Positions 35,057-44,123 of a DNA stretch of 64,000 bases are shown here, piece after piece. How positions within the stretch are numbered: position 1 is the first letter of the stretch; each line of letters opens with the position of its first letter. A program made the position numbers and the translations under genes. The stretch comes from SHVZ01 sp041906305 (GTDB lineage Bacteria; Pseudomonadota; Alphaproteobacteria; SHVZ01), in the NCBI GenBank assembly GCA_041906305.1, contig JAYRJL010000003.1, positions 434,001 to 498,000 of the forward strand, given 5' to 3'. The notes below the pieces were generated by a model. It searched no databases, had not been told where the DNA came from, and was given only the letters and a program-made list of their open reading frames with translations.

Positions 35057-35502
35057 GGACCCAGATCCGCGCTGCCGGCATCCTCGTCGCCGGCGGTGCG
35101 GTGATCCTCGAGAACGCGATCGGCACCGATCTCTGGAACCTGCCCGGCGGCCGGCTCGAGGACATGGAGACGCTGGAGCTCGCCGTGCGCCGCGAGTTCC
35201 AGGAGGAGATGGGTCTCGCCGTCGCCTGCGAGGACATGCTCATCGTCAACGAGAACTTCTTCCCACTCGGCGGCGACGTGATGCGCGAGTACGGGTTCTA
35301 CTTCCGCGTCCGCGCGCTCGATCCGGGCCTGTCGCCGGGCACGCCGCTGAAGAGCCGCGAGCCGCGCTTCCGCTACGAATGGACGGCGCTGGATCGGCTG
35401 CACGAGATCCATTTCCAGCCGGTGGCGCTGATCCAGCATCTGGTCGACCCGCCGCCGGCGCCGCTCTATCTCTCGACGCGCGATGCGAGCCTGATGCGGT
35501 GA
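35053..35502 (+). CDS. NUDIX hydrolase (149 aa)
   Basis: GTG start at 35053 in a GTGA overlap with the amidohydrolase stop. A complete Nudix box is present (G-x5-E-x7-REFQEEMGL, starting GGRLEDME). Hydrolyses a nucleoside diphosphate linked to another group; specificity not evident. The coupling with an M20 amidohydrolase is a possible functional pair. Its stop directly abuts that of convergent uvrB. Confidence 0.9.
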   Translation: MRTQIRAAGILVAGGAVILENAIGTDLWNLPGGRLEDMETLELAVRREFQEEMGLAVACEDMLIVNENFFPLGGDVMREYGFYFRVRALDPGLSPGTPLKSREPRFRYEWTALDRLHEIHFQPVALIQHLVDPPPAPLYLSTRDASLMR

Positions 35503-37719
35503 CTAGCGTCCGCGCTTGGGCTTGCCCGGGCGCGGCTGGATGGGCGCGTTGATCTTCGCCCGCATCTTGTAGTTCGCCTTGGACTTCTGCGGCGCCGCCC
35601 CGCGTGGCGCGGATGCCTGCAGCGAGCGCCCGGCCTCCGAGGGCGACAGGCCCAGCTCGACCGCCTCCAGCCGCCTGATCTCGTCGCGGAGCTGGCCGGC
35701 GAGCTCGAACTCGAGATCGGCCGCGGCCTCGCGCATCCGCTTCTCGAGCTCGTTGATGACCTGGCGCACGTCCTTGCCGACGAACTCGTCGCCTTCCTCG
35801 CCCGCCGCCTGGACGACGACGCGGTCGCCCTTCTCGTACACGGAGTCCAGGATGTCGGCGATGCCCTTGCGCACGCTCTCCGGCGTGATGCCGTTGGCGG
35901 CGTTGTAGATCTGCTGCTTCTCGCGCCGGCGGTTGGTCTCGCCGATCGCATACTCCATCGACTCGGTCATGTGATCGGCATAGAGCAGCGCGCGGCCGTC
36001 GATGTTGCGCGCGGCGCGGCCGATGGTCTGGATCAACGCCGTCTTGGAGCGCAGGTAGCCTTCCTTGTCGGCATCCAGGATCGCGACCAGCGCGCATTCC
36101 GGGATGTCGAGGCCCTCGCGCAGCAGGTTGATGCCAACCAGCACGTCGAAGGCGCCGAGGCGCAGGTCGCGGATGATCTCGATCCGCTCCAGCGTCTCGA
36201 CGTCGGAGTGCACGTAGCGGACCTTCACGCCGGCCTCGTGCATGTACTCGGTGAGCGCCTCGGCCATCTTCTTGGTCAGCACCGTCACCAGCACGCGCTG
36301 GCCTTTGGCCGCGCAGGCCTTGCACTCGGCGATCACGTCGTCGACCTGGTGCTCGGTGGGGCGCACCTCGACCACCGGGTCGATCAGCCCCGTCGGGCGC
36401 ACCACCTGCTCGGTGAACACGCCGCCGGTGCGCTCGAGCTCCCACTTGCCCGGCGTCGCCGAGACGAAGATCGTCTGCGGCCGCATGCCTTCCCACTCCT
36501 CGAACTTGAGCGGGCGGTTGTCGATGCAGGAGGGCAGCCGGAAGCCGTATTCCGACAGCGTGAATTTGCGATTGTAGTCGCCGCGGAACATGCCGCCGAT
36601 CTGCGGCACGGTGACGTGGCTCTCGTCGACGACGAGTACCGAGTCCGGCGGCAGGTACTCGAACAGCGTCGGCGGCGGCTGTCCGGGCGCGCGGCCGGTC
36701 AGGTACCGGGAGTAGTTCTCGATGCCGGCGCAGCTTCCCGTGGCTTCCATCATCTCGATGTCGAAGCGGGTGCGCTGCTCGAGCCGCTGCGCCTCCAGCA
36801 GCTTTCCCTTCGACGTCAGCTCGTCGAGGCGCAGCTTGAGGTCGACCTTGATGTGCTTGACCGCCTGGCTCAGCGTCGGGCCGGGCGTCACGTAGTGGCT
36901 CGAGGCGTAGACGCGGATCGATTCCAGCTCGTCGGTGCGCTCGCCGGTCAGCGCGTCGATCTCGTAGATCGCCTCGATCTCGTCGCCGAACAGCGAGACA
37001 CGCCAGGCACGGTCCTCGTAGTGGGCCGGGAAGATCTCGACCGAGTCGCCGCGCACCCGGAAGGTGCCGCGGCTGAAGGCGGCGTCGTTGCGCTTGTACT
37101 GGAGCTCGACCAGGCTCTTCAGCAACTTCTGGCGCTCGATCAGCTGCCCCTTCTTCAGGGCCACGATCATGCGCCCGTAGGTCTCGACCGAACCGATGCC
37201 GTAGATGCAGGAGACGGACGCGACGATCACCACGTCGCGACGCTCGAGCAGCGAGCGCGTCGCCGAGTGGCGCATGCGGTCGATCTGCTCGTTGATCGAC
37301 GCGTCCTTCTCGATATAGGTGTCCGAGCGCGGGACGTAGGCCTCGGGCTGGTAGTAGTCGTAGTAGGAGACGAAGTACTCGACCGCGTTGTCGGGGAAGA
37401 AGCTCTTCATCTCGCCGTAGAGCTGGGCGGCCAGGGTCTTGTTCGGCGCCAGCACCAGGGTCGGGCGCTGCACGTTCTGGATCGCGTGCGCGACCGTGAA
37501 GGTCTTGCCCGAGCCGGTGACGCCCAGCAGCACCTGGTCGCGTTCGCCCTTCTTCAGGCCCTCGGTCAGGTCGCGGATCGCGGTCGGCTGGTCGCCGGCC
37601 GGGACGTAGTCGCTCTTCAGGACGAAAGGTCGCGATTCTGCCGTCGCCTGGAAGGCGAGCGGCGGCGCGTTACGCTCGGCCTCGACGGCGTCGAGGTATT
37701 TGGAGGAGGCTTCCCGCAT
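35503..37719 (-). CDS. uvrB: UvrABC excinuclease subunit B
   Basis: 738 residues. Walker A GVTGSGKTFTVAHAI; beta-hairpin region YYDYYQPEAYVP; VDESHVTVPQIGGM; helicase motifs V/VI (LREGLDIPE, QTIGRAARN); C-terminal UVR motif (RQVINELEKRMREAAADLEF). The basic tail (PRPGKPKRGR) extends a little beyond the usual length. Damage-verification helicase that hands over to UvrC. An AT-richer HEPN gene lies 38 bases upstream in the same direction, so uvrB must be read from a promoter within or before that gene. Confidence 0.97.
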   Translation of the reverse strand: MREASSKYLDAVEAERNAPPLAFQATAESRPFVLKSDYVPAGDQPTAIRDLTEGLKKGERDQVLLGVTGSGKTFTVAHAIQNVQRPTLVLAPNKTLAAQLYGEMKSFFPDNAVEYFVSYYDYYQPEAYVPRSDTYIEKDASINEQIDRMRHSATRSLLERRDVVIVASVSCIYGIGSVETYGRMIVALKKGQLIERQKLLKSLVELQYKRNDAAFSRGTFRVRGDSVEIFPAHYEDRAWRVSLFGDEIEAIYEIDALTGERTDELESIRVYASSHYVTPGPTLSQAVKHIKVDLKLRLDELTSKGKLLEAQRLEQRTRFDIEMMEATGSCAGIENYSRYLTGRAPGQPPPTLFEYLPPDSVLVVDESHVTVPQIGGMFRGDYNRKFTLSEYGFRLPSCIDNRPLKFEEWEGMRPQTIFVSATPGKWELERTGGVFTEQVVRPTGLIDPVVEVRPTEHQVDDVIAECKACAAKGQRVLVTVLTKKMAEALTEYMHEAGVKVRYVHSDVETLERIEIIRDLRLGAFDVLVGINLLREGLDIPECALVAILDADKEGYLRSKTALIQTIGRAARNIDGRALLYADHMTESMEYAIGETNRRREKQQIYNAANGITPESVRKGIADILDSVYEKGDRVVVQAAGEEGDEFVGKDVRQVINELEKRMREAAADLEFELAGQLRDEIRRLEAVELGLSPSEAGRSLQASAPRGAAPQKSKANYKMRAKINAPIQPRPGKPKRGR

Positions 37720-37757
37720 GGAACAAGGTTAGAACATAGGGAGCCGCCGACGCGAGT

Positions 37758-38813
37758 TCATCCCCCTTTGCTTTCCAATCCTCCGCGCAATACCTCCTCA
37801 AATATCGGTTCCTTCCATCCTCGGGAAATTACTTCCTGCACCGAACATAGAAGAATTGAAATGCCAAGATCAGAAGCATCCATAAGATCACCGAATTTCT
37901 TTTCAATCCCTCGATCTAACGTTTCATTGTGCATCGGATGAGTAGCATCAAGTCCTCCGTGCACAAATGCACTACGTATATCGTACATATTTCTAAGTTG
38001 CTGCCGAGCCCTCTTCAGTTCTGACGGTGTAGGCTTAAGCAAAAGACCGATCCTCTCGACGAGTGTACGAAAATTCTCCCCAACCTTTGTATCGAATATA
38101 GTTTCGAGACAGTAGAATATCCAAATAATTGCTTCTGGCGAGACGGTTTTTACAGCAATATGCAAGAGTCCAAAAACTACTTTCTCCATTCTATTTTTTG
38201 GTAACTGTGCATACCCTGATCGGATGGACAAAAACCATTGATGGACATCGGAAACTGGAAGGAATTTACATTGGGGCCAGCGGCCTTCCATTAAGTTGAG
38301 AGAGGCGACTTCGTAGACGCCTCCATATAGCGAAAACTCACTTACAGATGCGTTCGGTTGCCCGAGCTGTCGAGTACGCACACGCCCACCAAATGATCCG
38401 GGAGCCGAAATGTTCATAATCAAAAACATGTCATACAAAAATGAGTCTAGTAAACTTTGAGCCAAATTACCGACGAACATTGCCTCCCCATCAGATACTA
38501 TGTGCGCTCGGCATTTTATATTAATCGGCTTTATTTTATATTTTTTCCCATGATGCGAGTATTTTGGAATATCGCCATCTACATATATTGACTTGGTAAC
38601 GTTATGATTGTGTTTGAGCACCGAAACCGCCGGCCTCCAGTCGATTTCAAGCCGTATCTTCGCTCCCTCCGTCTCAAAAGCCGCTGTTCCAAGAAGGTCA
38701 CTGGCGTCCGACCAAGCGGCAATGTGAATTGGACCGATCTCACGCCATCCTTGATCGGTGACCTCTCTGCCAACGTTCGAAAGCTCGATCATCAAATCGA
38801 CCGCTAACTCCAT
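37758..38813 (-). CDS. HEPN-domain (ApeA-like) protein, probably acquired (351 aa)
   Basis: ATG 38813 with an AGGAAAG ribosome-binding site. The C-terminal third contains RQQLRNMYDIRSAFVHGG, the R-x4-H signature (RSAFVH, near residue 281) of HEPN RNases of the Apea type; the N-terminal 200 residues are unassigned. The gene is visibly AT-richer with different codon use than uvrB and aspC on either side. HEPN proteins with this motif are RNases of toxin, abortive-infection and anti-phage systems (ApeA is one). No antitoxin partner is adjacent. A solitary defence gene is the likeliest reading. Confidence 0.75.
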   Translation of the reverse strand: MELAVDLMIELSNVGREVTDQGWREIGPIHIAAWSDASDLLGTAAFETEGAKIRLEIDWRPAVSVLKHNHNVTKSIYVDGDIPKYSHHGKKYKIKPINIKCRAHIVSDGEAMFVGNLAQSLLDSFLYDMFLIMNISAPGSFGGRVRTRQLGQPNASVSEFSLYGGVYEVASLNLMEGRWPQCKFLPVSDVHQWFLSIRSGYAQLPKNRMEKVVFGLLHIAVKTVSPEAIIWIFYCLETIFDTKVGENFRTLVERIGLLLKPTPSELKRARQQLRNMYDIRSAFVHGGLDATHPMHNETLDRGIEKKFGDLMDASDLGISILLCSVQEVISRGWKEPIFEEVLRGGLESKGG

Positions 38814-38995
38814 CAGCTTTCCTCATTCAAAACTGACGCGAGTCTCGCCCTGGCCTATCCCAGTTGCAACTTGTCGGTTCCCTACGTTGTCGTTGATGTC
38901 GGCTTCCTAACAGCACACCAGCCCGCTTGAACCCCCCGTCCCCGGCCGCTAGGGTGCGCCGCTTTTCCTGCCCCAGCCGTCTCCCAGAGGACATC

Positions 38996-40198
38996 ATGGC
39001 CTTCATCGCCAGCCGCCTCGGCCGCATCAAGCCGTCCCCCACCATCGCCATCTCGGGCAAGGCCCGCGACCTCAAAGCGGCGGGCCGGGACGTGATCGCG
39101 CTGGCGGCAGGCGAGCCCGACTTCGACACGCCGGAGCACATCCGCCTGGCGGCCAAGGCGGCGATCGACAAGGGCGACACGCGCTACACCAACGTCGACG
39201 GCACCCCGGCGCTCAAGGCCGCGATCGCCGGCAAGTTCAAGCGCGAGAACGGCCTCGACTACAAGGCGAGCCAGATCATCGTCGGCACCGGCGGCAAGCA
39301 GGTGCTCTACAACGCCTTCATGGCGACGATCGACCCGGGCGACGAGGTCATCATCCCGGCGCCGTACTGGGTCAGCTATCCCGACATGGTCGAGCTTGCC
39401 GAGGGCACGCCGGTCTTCGTCTCCTGCCCGCAGTCGAGCGGCTTCAAGATGAAGCCCGAGGACCTCGAGCGCGCGATTACGCCGAAGACCAAGTGGGTGA
39501 TCCTCAACAGCCCGTCAAACCCGACCGGCGCCGGCTACACCCGCAAGGACATGAAGGCGCTGACCGACGTGCTGAAGCGTCACCCGCATGTCTGGGTGAT
39601 GACCGACGACATGTACGAGCACCTAGTCTACGACGGCTTCGAGTTCTGCACCCCGGCCGAGGTCGAGCCGGCGCTGTATGAGCGCACGCTGACCTGCAAC
39701 GGCGTCTCCAAGGCCTACTGCATGACCGGCTGGCGCATCGGCTACGCCGGCGGACCGGAGAAGCTGATCAAGGCGATGGGCGCGATCCAGTCGCAGTCGA
39801 CCTCGAACCCGTCCTCGATCAGCCAGGCGGCCGCGGTCGCGGCGCTGACCGGACCGATGGATTTCATCCCCAGGCACAACCAGTCGTTCAAGGAGCGCCG
39901 CGACCTGGTCATCAGCATGCTGAACCAGGCGAAGGGCCTCACCTGCCACCGCCCCGAGGGCGCCTTCTACGTCTATCCGTCCTGCGCCGGCGTGATCGGC
40001 AAGGAGACCCCGGACGGCAAGAAGATCGGCAACGACACCGATTTCGCCAACTACCTGCTCGATGCCGAGGGCGTCGCGGTGGTGCCGGGCGAAGCCTTCG
40101 GGCTCGCACCGCATTTCCGCGTCTCCTATGCGACCTCGACCAAGGAGCTGGAAGACGCCTGCACCCGGATCCAGCGGGCCTGCGCGTCGCTTCGATAA
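38996..40198 (+). CDS. aspC: Aspartate aminotransferase (class I PLP enzyme, 400 aa)
   Basis: Start ATG 38996 behind AGAGGA. Residues typical of the alphaproteobacterial type I-gamma/beta aminotransferase: ALAAGEPDFDTPEHI, GGKQVLYNAF, LNSPSNPTGAGY, PLP-lysine motif SKAYCMTGWRIGYAGG, FRVSYATS with the substrate-binding arginine. Interconverts aspartate and 2-oxoglutarate with oxaloacetate and glutamate; some relatives also use prephenate. Monocistronic, with the copper operon promoter just downstream. Confidence 0.92.
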   Translation: MAFIASRLGRIKPSPTIAISGKARDLKAAGRDVIALAAGEPDFDTPEHIRLAAKAAIDKGDTRYTNVDGTPALKAAIAGKFKRENGLDYKASQIIVGTGGKQVLYNAFMATIDPGDEVIIPAPYWVSYPDMVELAEGTPVFVSCPQSSGFKMKPEDLERAITPKTKWVILNSPSNPTGAGYTRKDMKALTDVLKRHPHVWVMTDDMYEHLVYDGFEFCTPAEVEPALYERTLTCNGVSKAYCMTGWRIGYAGGPEKLIKAMGAIQSQSTSNPSSISQAAAVAALTGPMDFIPRHNQSFKERRDLVISMLNQAKGLTCHRPEGAFYVYPSCAGVIGKETPDGKKIGNDTDFANYLLDAEGVAVVPGEAFGLAPHFRVSYATSTKELEDACTRIQRACASLR

Positions 40199-40214
40199 TT
40201 TTCTGAAGGTCGCC

Positions 40215-40245
40215 TTGACCTTCCAGTAGGTGGAAGGACTATCTC
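40215..40245 (+). promoter_or_regulatory. MerR/CueR-type copper-responsive promoter
   Basis: A -35 TTGACC (40215-40220) and -10-like TATCTC (40240-40245) are separated by 19 bases, the over-long spacer used by MerR-family activators. The spacer carries the inverted repeat CCTTCCA-GTAGG-TGGAAGG (40219-40237), close to the CueR site. It drives copA, whose ATG is at 40267. No cueR gene is in the window, so the regulator is encoded elsewhere. Confidence 0.8.
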
Positions 40246-40263
40246 CTGGGGACAGGAGATAGT
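40238..40263. repeat. Second perfect palindrome at the copA leader
   Basis: ACTATCTCCTG (40238-40248) and CAGGAGATAGT (40253-40263) are exact complements around GGGA. The right arm contains the AGGAG ribosome-binding site of copA and the left arm covers the -10. If transcription starts near 40252, only the right arm is in the mRNA, so this is more likely a DNA site than an RNA hairpin. Confidence 0.6.
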
Positions 40264-40266
40264 CCC

Positions 40267-42642
40267 ATGTCCACCGCCACCGTCGTCTCCCCGCTGACTA
40301 CCCACGAAGTCGTCGTCCCGATCGAGGGGATGACCTGCGCCGGCTGCGTGCGCTCGGTCGAGAAGGCCCTCACCTCGATTCCCGGCGCGACATCCGCGTC
40401 GGCGAGCCTCACCAACATGACCGCGACCGTCACGCTCGACCGCGAGGTCGCGCCGGACGTGCTCGCCGATGCCGTGCGCAAGGCCGGCTACGGCGTGCCG
40501 ACCGACGAGATCGTGCTCAGGATCGAGGGCATGACCTGCGCTTCCTGCGTCGGTCGCGTCGAGAAGGCGCTGGCCGCCGTTCCGGGCGTGCTCAAGGCGG
40601 AAGCGAGCCTGGCGACGGAGTCGGCCCGCGTGCAGGTTCTCGCCGGAACGGCGACGCCGGGCGCGCTCGCCGCCGCAGTCGATCGCGCCGGCTACACGGC
40701 GAAGCTGCCCGAAGGCGTGAAACCGCAGACGAAGCCCGACCGCGAGCCGTTCGTCGTCGCGCTGGCGTTCGCCCTCGCCACCCCCTTCGTCATCGACATG
40801 GCCTTCGGGCTCGGGCTGCCGGTGTGGATCCAGCTCGTGCTGGCGACCCCGCTGCAGTTCGTGCTCGGCTGGCGCTTCTATCGCGGCGCCTTCCGCGCGG
40901 CGCGGGCGAAGACCGCAAACATGGATACGCTGGTCGCGCTCGGCACCTCCGCCGCCTTCGGCCTCAGCGTCTGGCTCTGGCTCGAAGGCCACGGCGCCCA
41001 TCTCTACTTCGAAGCCGCCGCCGTGGTGATCGCCCTCGTCTTGCTCGGCAAGTGGCTGGAGACCCGCGCCAAGCGGCGGGCCGGCGACGCCATGTCGGCG
41101 CTGACCAGGCTGCAGCCGACGGTCGCGCATCTCAAGGAGGGCGACGCCGTCGTCGAGCGCCCGATCGACGAGATCAGGAGCGGCCAGCGGATCCTCGTCC
41201 GCCCGGGCGAGCGCGTGCCGCTCGACGGCATCGTCCGCCTCGGCCTCAGCGATGTCGACGAGTCTCTGCTCACCGGAGAGTCGCGGCCCGTGGCGAAGAC
41301 GCCGGGCGCCTCCGTCATCGGCGGCAGCGTCAACGGCACCGGCCTGCTCGAGATCGAGGCGACAACCGTCGGCTCGGCTTCCAGGCTCGCGCGCATGGTG
41401 CGGCTGGTCGACCGCGCTCAGGCCTCCAAGGCGCCGGTGCAGCGGCTGGTCGACCGCATCGCCGCGGTGTTCGTGCCGGTCGTGCTCGGGATCGCCGTGT
41501 TGAGCGGCCTCGGCACGTGGCTCCTCACCGGCGACGCGGTGCAGGCGATGATCAATGCCGTCGCGGTGCTGGTGATCTCCTGCCCCTGCGCGCTCGGCCT
41601 GGCGACGCCGGCGGCGGTTTCGGTCGCGGTCGGCGCAGGCGCCCGGGCCGGCCTCCTGATCCGCGACGCCGAGGCCCTGGAGATGGCGCGCAAGGTCGAC
41701 GTCGTCGTCTTCGACAAGACCGGCACGCTGACCGAGGGTCGGCCCGAGGTCACCGACGTGAAGACGATTTCAGGCGACCGCGCGACCCTGCTGACCCATG
41801 CCGCGTCGGCGCAGCTCGGCAGCGAGCATCCGCTGGCGCGCGCCATGGTCGAACGGGCGCGGAGCGACGGATTGACGCCGACCACGCCGAGCGAGCTTCG
41901 CGCACGCCCCGGCTACGGCGTCGAGGCCGAGTTCGGCCAGCGCCTCGTCCATGTCGGCAACCGGCGGCTGATGGAGGCGCTCGACATCGCGATCGATCCC
42001 CTCGCCGCCGATGCCGCCGCTCTCGAAGCCGAAGGCAAGACCGCGGTCTTCGTCGCCGTCGACAACCGCCTCGCCGGCCTGATCGCCACCGCCGATACCG
42101 TCCGCGAAAGCGCGCGCGCGGCGATCCAGGCGCTGACGGAGCGCGGTATCGCGGTCGTCATGCTGACGGGCGACAACCGGGGCGCTGCCGCCAAGATCGC
42201 CGCCGGGCTCGGCGACATCCGCGTCGTCGCCGAGGTGATGCCCGAGGACAAGGTCGCCGAGATCGAGAAGCTCAGGAAAGAGAGCCGCGTCGTGGCGATG
42301 GTCGGCGACGGCGTCAACGACGGCCCGGCGCTCGCCGCCGCCGATCTCGGCATCGCCATCGGCGGTGCCACGGAGGTCGCGATGGAGGCCGCCAAGGTCG
42401 GGCTGATGCGTCCGGACCTGACGCTCGTCCCCGCGCTGCTCGACCTCGGCCGGCGCAGCCACGCCAAGATCGTCCAGAACCTGTTCTGGGCCTTCGTCTA
42501 CAACCTCGTCGGCATCCCGGTCGCGGCGATCGGCTATCTCAGCCCGCTGATTGCCGGCACCGCCATGGCCTTCTCCTCGGTCAGCGTCGTCGCCAACGCG
42601 CTGACCTTGCGGAGCTGGCGGCCGAAAGGAGACGCTCGATGA
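40267..42642 (+). CDS. copA: Copper-exporting P1B-type ATPase
   Basis: 791 residues. Two N-terminal heavy-metal domains (GMTCAGC, GMTCASC), membrane helices, TGES phosphatase loop (LLTGESRPV), CPC in VISCPCALGLATPAA, phosphorylation site DKTGTLTEG, SEHPLARAM, GDGVNDGPALAAADLGIA, and the final helices. Exports Cu(I) from the cytoplasm. Controlled by the CueR-type promoter immediately upstream, and coupled by ATGA overlap to a periplasmic multicopper oxidase. Confidence 0.96.
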   Translation: MSTATVVSPLTTHEVVVPIEGMTCAGCVRSVEKALTSIPGATSASASLTNMTATVTLDREVAPDVLADAVRKAGYGVPTDEIVLRIEGMTCASCVGRVEKALAAVPGVLKAEASLATESARVQVLAGTATPGALAAAVDRAGYTAKLPEGVKPQTKPDREPFVVALAFALATPFVIDMAFGLGLPVWIQLVLATPLQFVLGWRFYRGAFRAARAKTANMDTLVALGTSAAFGLSVWLWLEGHGAHLYFEAAAVVIALVLLGKWLETRAKRRAGDAMSALTRLQPTVAHLKEGDAVVERPIDEIRSGQRILVRPGERVPLDGIVRLGLSDVDESLLTGESRPVAKTPGASVIGGSVNGTGLLEIEATTVGSASRLARMVRLVDRAQASKAPVQRLVDRIAAVFVPVVLGIAVLSGLGTWLLTGDAVQAMINAVAVLVISCPCALGLATPAAVSVAVGAGARAGLLIRDAEALEMARKVDVVVFDKTGTLTEGRPEVTDVKTISGDRATLLTHAASAQLGSEHPLARAMVERARSDGLTPTTPSELRARPGYGVEAEFGQRLVHVGNRRLMEALDIAIDPLAADAAALEAEGKTAVFVAVDNRLAGLIATADTVRESARAAIQALTERGIAVVMLTGDNRGAAAKIAAGLGDIRVVAEVMPEDKVAEIEKLRKESRVVAMVGDGVNDGPALAAADLGIAIGGATEVAMEAAKVGLMRPDLTLVPALLDLGRRSHAKIVQNLFWAFVYNLVGIPVAAIGYLSPLIAGTAMAFSSVSVVANALTLRSWRPKGDAR

Positions 42643-43646
42643 TCCGCACCCTCCTCGCAACGCTGATGCTCGCCACGCCGGCGATGGCGCAGAGCCACCA
42701 GCACGCCGCCCCGGCGCCCACGGCCACGGGCCATCAGCACCAGGCGCCGGCGAGCACCGCGACCCCGATGGCCGCGCCCGAGGCGCGGGGCGCGCAGCCT
42801 CTTGCGTCCAAGACGGTCGACGGCGTGCGCGAGTTCGAGCTCGCCACCGGAGCGGTCAAATGGCACATCTTGCCGACCGTGATGGTCGACGCGCTGGCCT
42901 ACAACGGCCAGGTGCCGGGGCCGACGATCCGCGTGAAGCCGGGAGAGAAGATCCGCATCAAGGTCACCAACAAGCTTACGGAACCGACCACGGTCCATTG
43001 GCACGGCGTCGACGTGCCTTTCGACCATGACGGAGTCGCGGGTCTCAGCCAGAAGCCGATTGCGCCGGGCGCCACCCACACCTACGCGTTCACGATCCCG
43101 AACACGCCCGGCACCTTCATGTACCACACGCATGTGCATGCGGACCGGCAGCAGGCGCTCGGCCTCTACGGCGCCTTCATCATCGAGGACCCGAAGGCGC
43201 CGGCCTATGCCGGCGAGTACCTGATCCAGATGGGCGAGTGGCGCGTGGATCAGGACGGCACGACCCAGCCGGCGATGCAGATGGAAGGCATGCTGCCGAC
43301 CCACTTCACCTTCAACGGCAAGGCGTTCCCGTCGGTCGAGACGATCAAGGCAAAGGTCGGCGACAAGCTTCTGTTCCGGCTGCTCGGCACCGGGCAGTTC
43401 ATTCATCCCGTCCATTTCCACGGTGCGCCGTTCACGATCTCCGCCACCGACGGCTATCCGGTGCCGGAGGCGGTCCGCTTGAAAAAGGACACGGTTCTGG
43501 TCGGCCCGGGCGAACGCTACGACGTCGAATGGACGCCGACGCGGCCGGGCAAGTGGATGGTCCATTGCCATATCAACCACCACGCGACCAACCATGACGG
43601 CAACGACCATGGCGGGATGATGATGATCATCGACGTCGCGGGCTGA
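42639..43646 (+). CDS. Periplasmic multicopper oxidase (335 aa)
   Basis: ATG 42639 overlaps the copA stop and has an AAGGAGA ribosome-binding site. Signal peptide (LATLMLATPAMAQ), His-rich mature N-terminus (SHQHAAPAPTATGHQHQ), then copper motifs HWHGVD, YHTHVHADRQ, HPVHFHG and HCHINHHATNH. All four His clusters for the trinuclear and type 1 sites are present in a shorter than usual protein. Likely oxidises Cu(I) exported by CopA, or acts as a laccase-type enzyme. Confidence 0.9.
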   Translation: MIRTLLATLMLATPAMAQSHQHAAPAPTATGHQHQAPASTATPMAAPEARGAQPLASKTVDGVREFELATGAVKWHILPTVMVDALAYNGQVPGPTIRVKPGEKIRIKVTNKLTEPTTVHWHGVDVPFDHDGVAGLSQKPIAPGATHTYAFTIPNTPGTFMYHTHVHADRQQALGLYGAFIIEDPKAPAYAGEYLIQMGEWRVDQDGTTQPAMQMEGMLPTHFTFNGKAFPSVETIKAKVGDKLLFRLLGTGQFIHPVHFHGAPFTISATDGYPVPEAVRLKKDTVLVGPGERYDVEWTPTRPGKWMVHCHINHHATNHDGNDHGGMMMIIDVAG

Positions 43647-43736
43647 ACCGCGCTCAATCTCAGGGAGACGAACTATCCGCAGTGCAACGCCGAAAGCCCG
43701 TTGCAATAAGCCGTCCGCCCGCGTTTCTTGTCGCCG

Positions 43737-44123
43737 ATGCTAGAGAAGATCCTGTTGATCGAGGACGACAAGTTCTTCGCGGTCCTCACCGCGAAGATGC
43801 TTGCGCCGGCGGCGGTGCGCATCGCTCACAACGGCGCCGAAGGACTCGAGTATCTGCAGGCCGAGCGCTTCGACCTGGTCATCACCGACATCGTGATGCC
43901 GGAGAAGGACGGGATCGCCACCATCATGGAGATGCGCAAGAGCGATCCGGCGACGCCGATCCTTGCCATGTCTGGCGGCGGCAACATCGGGACCCAGGGC
44001 GACCTGCTGCTGATGGCGAAGCAGCTGGGTGCCACCGCGACGCTGGTGAAGCCGTTCAATCGCGAGGCGCTGCTGGCCAAGGTCCAGGAGTGCTTCCCGG
44101 ACCGGAAGATCGCCGCGCCCTAA
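43737..44123 (+). CDS. Single-domain response regulator (128 aa)
   Basis: Start ATG 43737 (MLEKILLIEDDKFF); a TTG three codons upstream is also in frame. Receiver residues: LLIEDD, phospho-Asp in ITDIVMPEKDG, Ser in LAMSGGG, Lys in LVKPFN. No output domain and no kinase nearby. Lies downstream of the copper genes with a 90-base gap, so co-transcription is uncertain. Its stop overlaps the stop of the convergent M81 gene. Confidence 0.86.
   Translation: MLEKILLIEDDKFFAVLTAKMLAPAAVRIAHNGAEGLEYLQAERFDLVITDIVMPEKDGIATIMEMRKSDPATPILAMSGGGNIGTQGDLLLMAKQLGATATLVKPFNREALLAKVQECFPDRKIAAP

Noticed and set aside
35971..37941. A 656-codon plus-strand open frame opposite uvrB
   Set aside because: Shadow of the uvrB coding strand; its sequence is Asp/Val/Arg-biased with no domain.
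40824..42638. Long open frame overlapping copA before the multicopper oxidase
   Set aside because: Arg-rich out-of-frame translation of copA; the real oxidase gene begins at ATG 42639 with its own ribosome-binding site and signal peptide.
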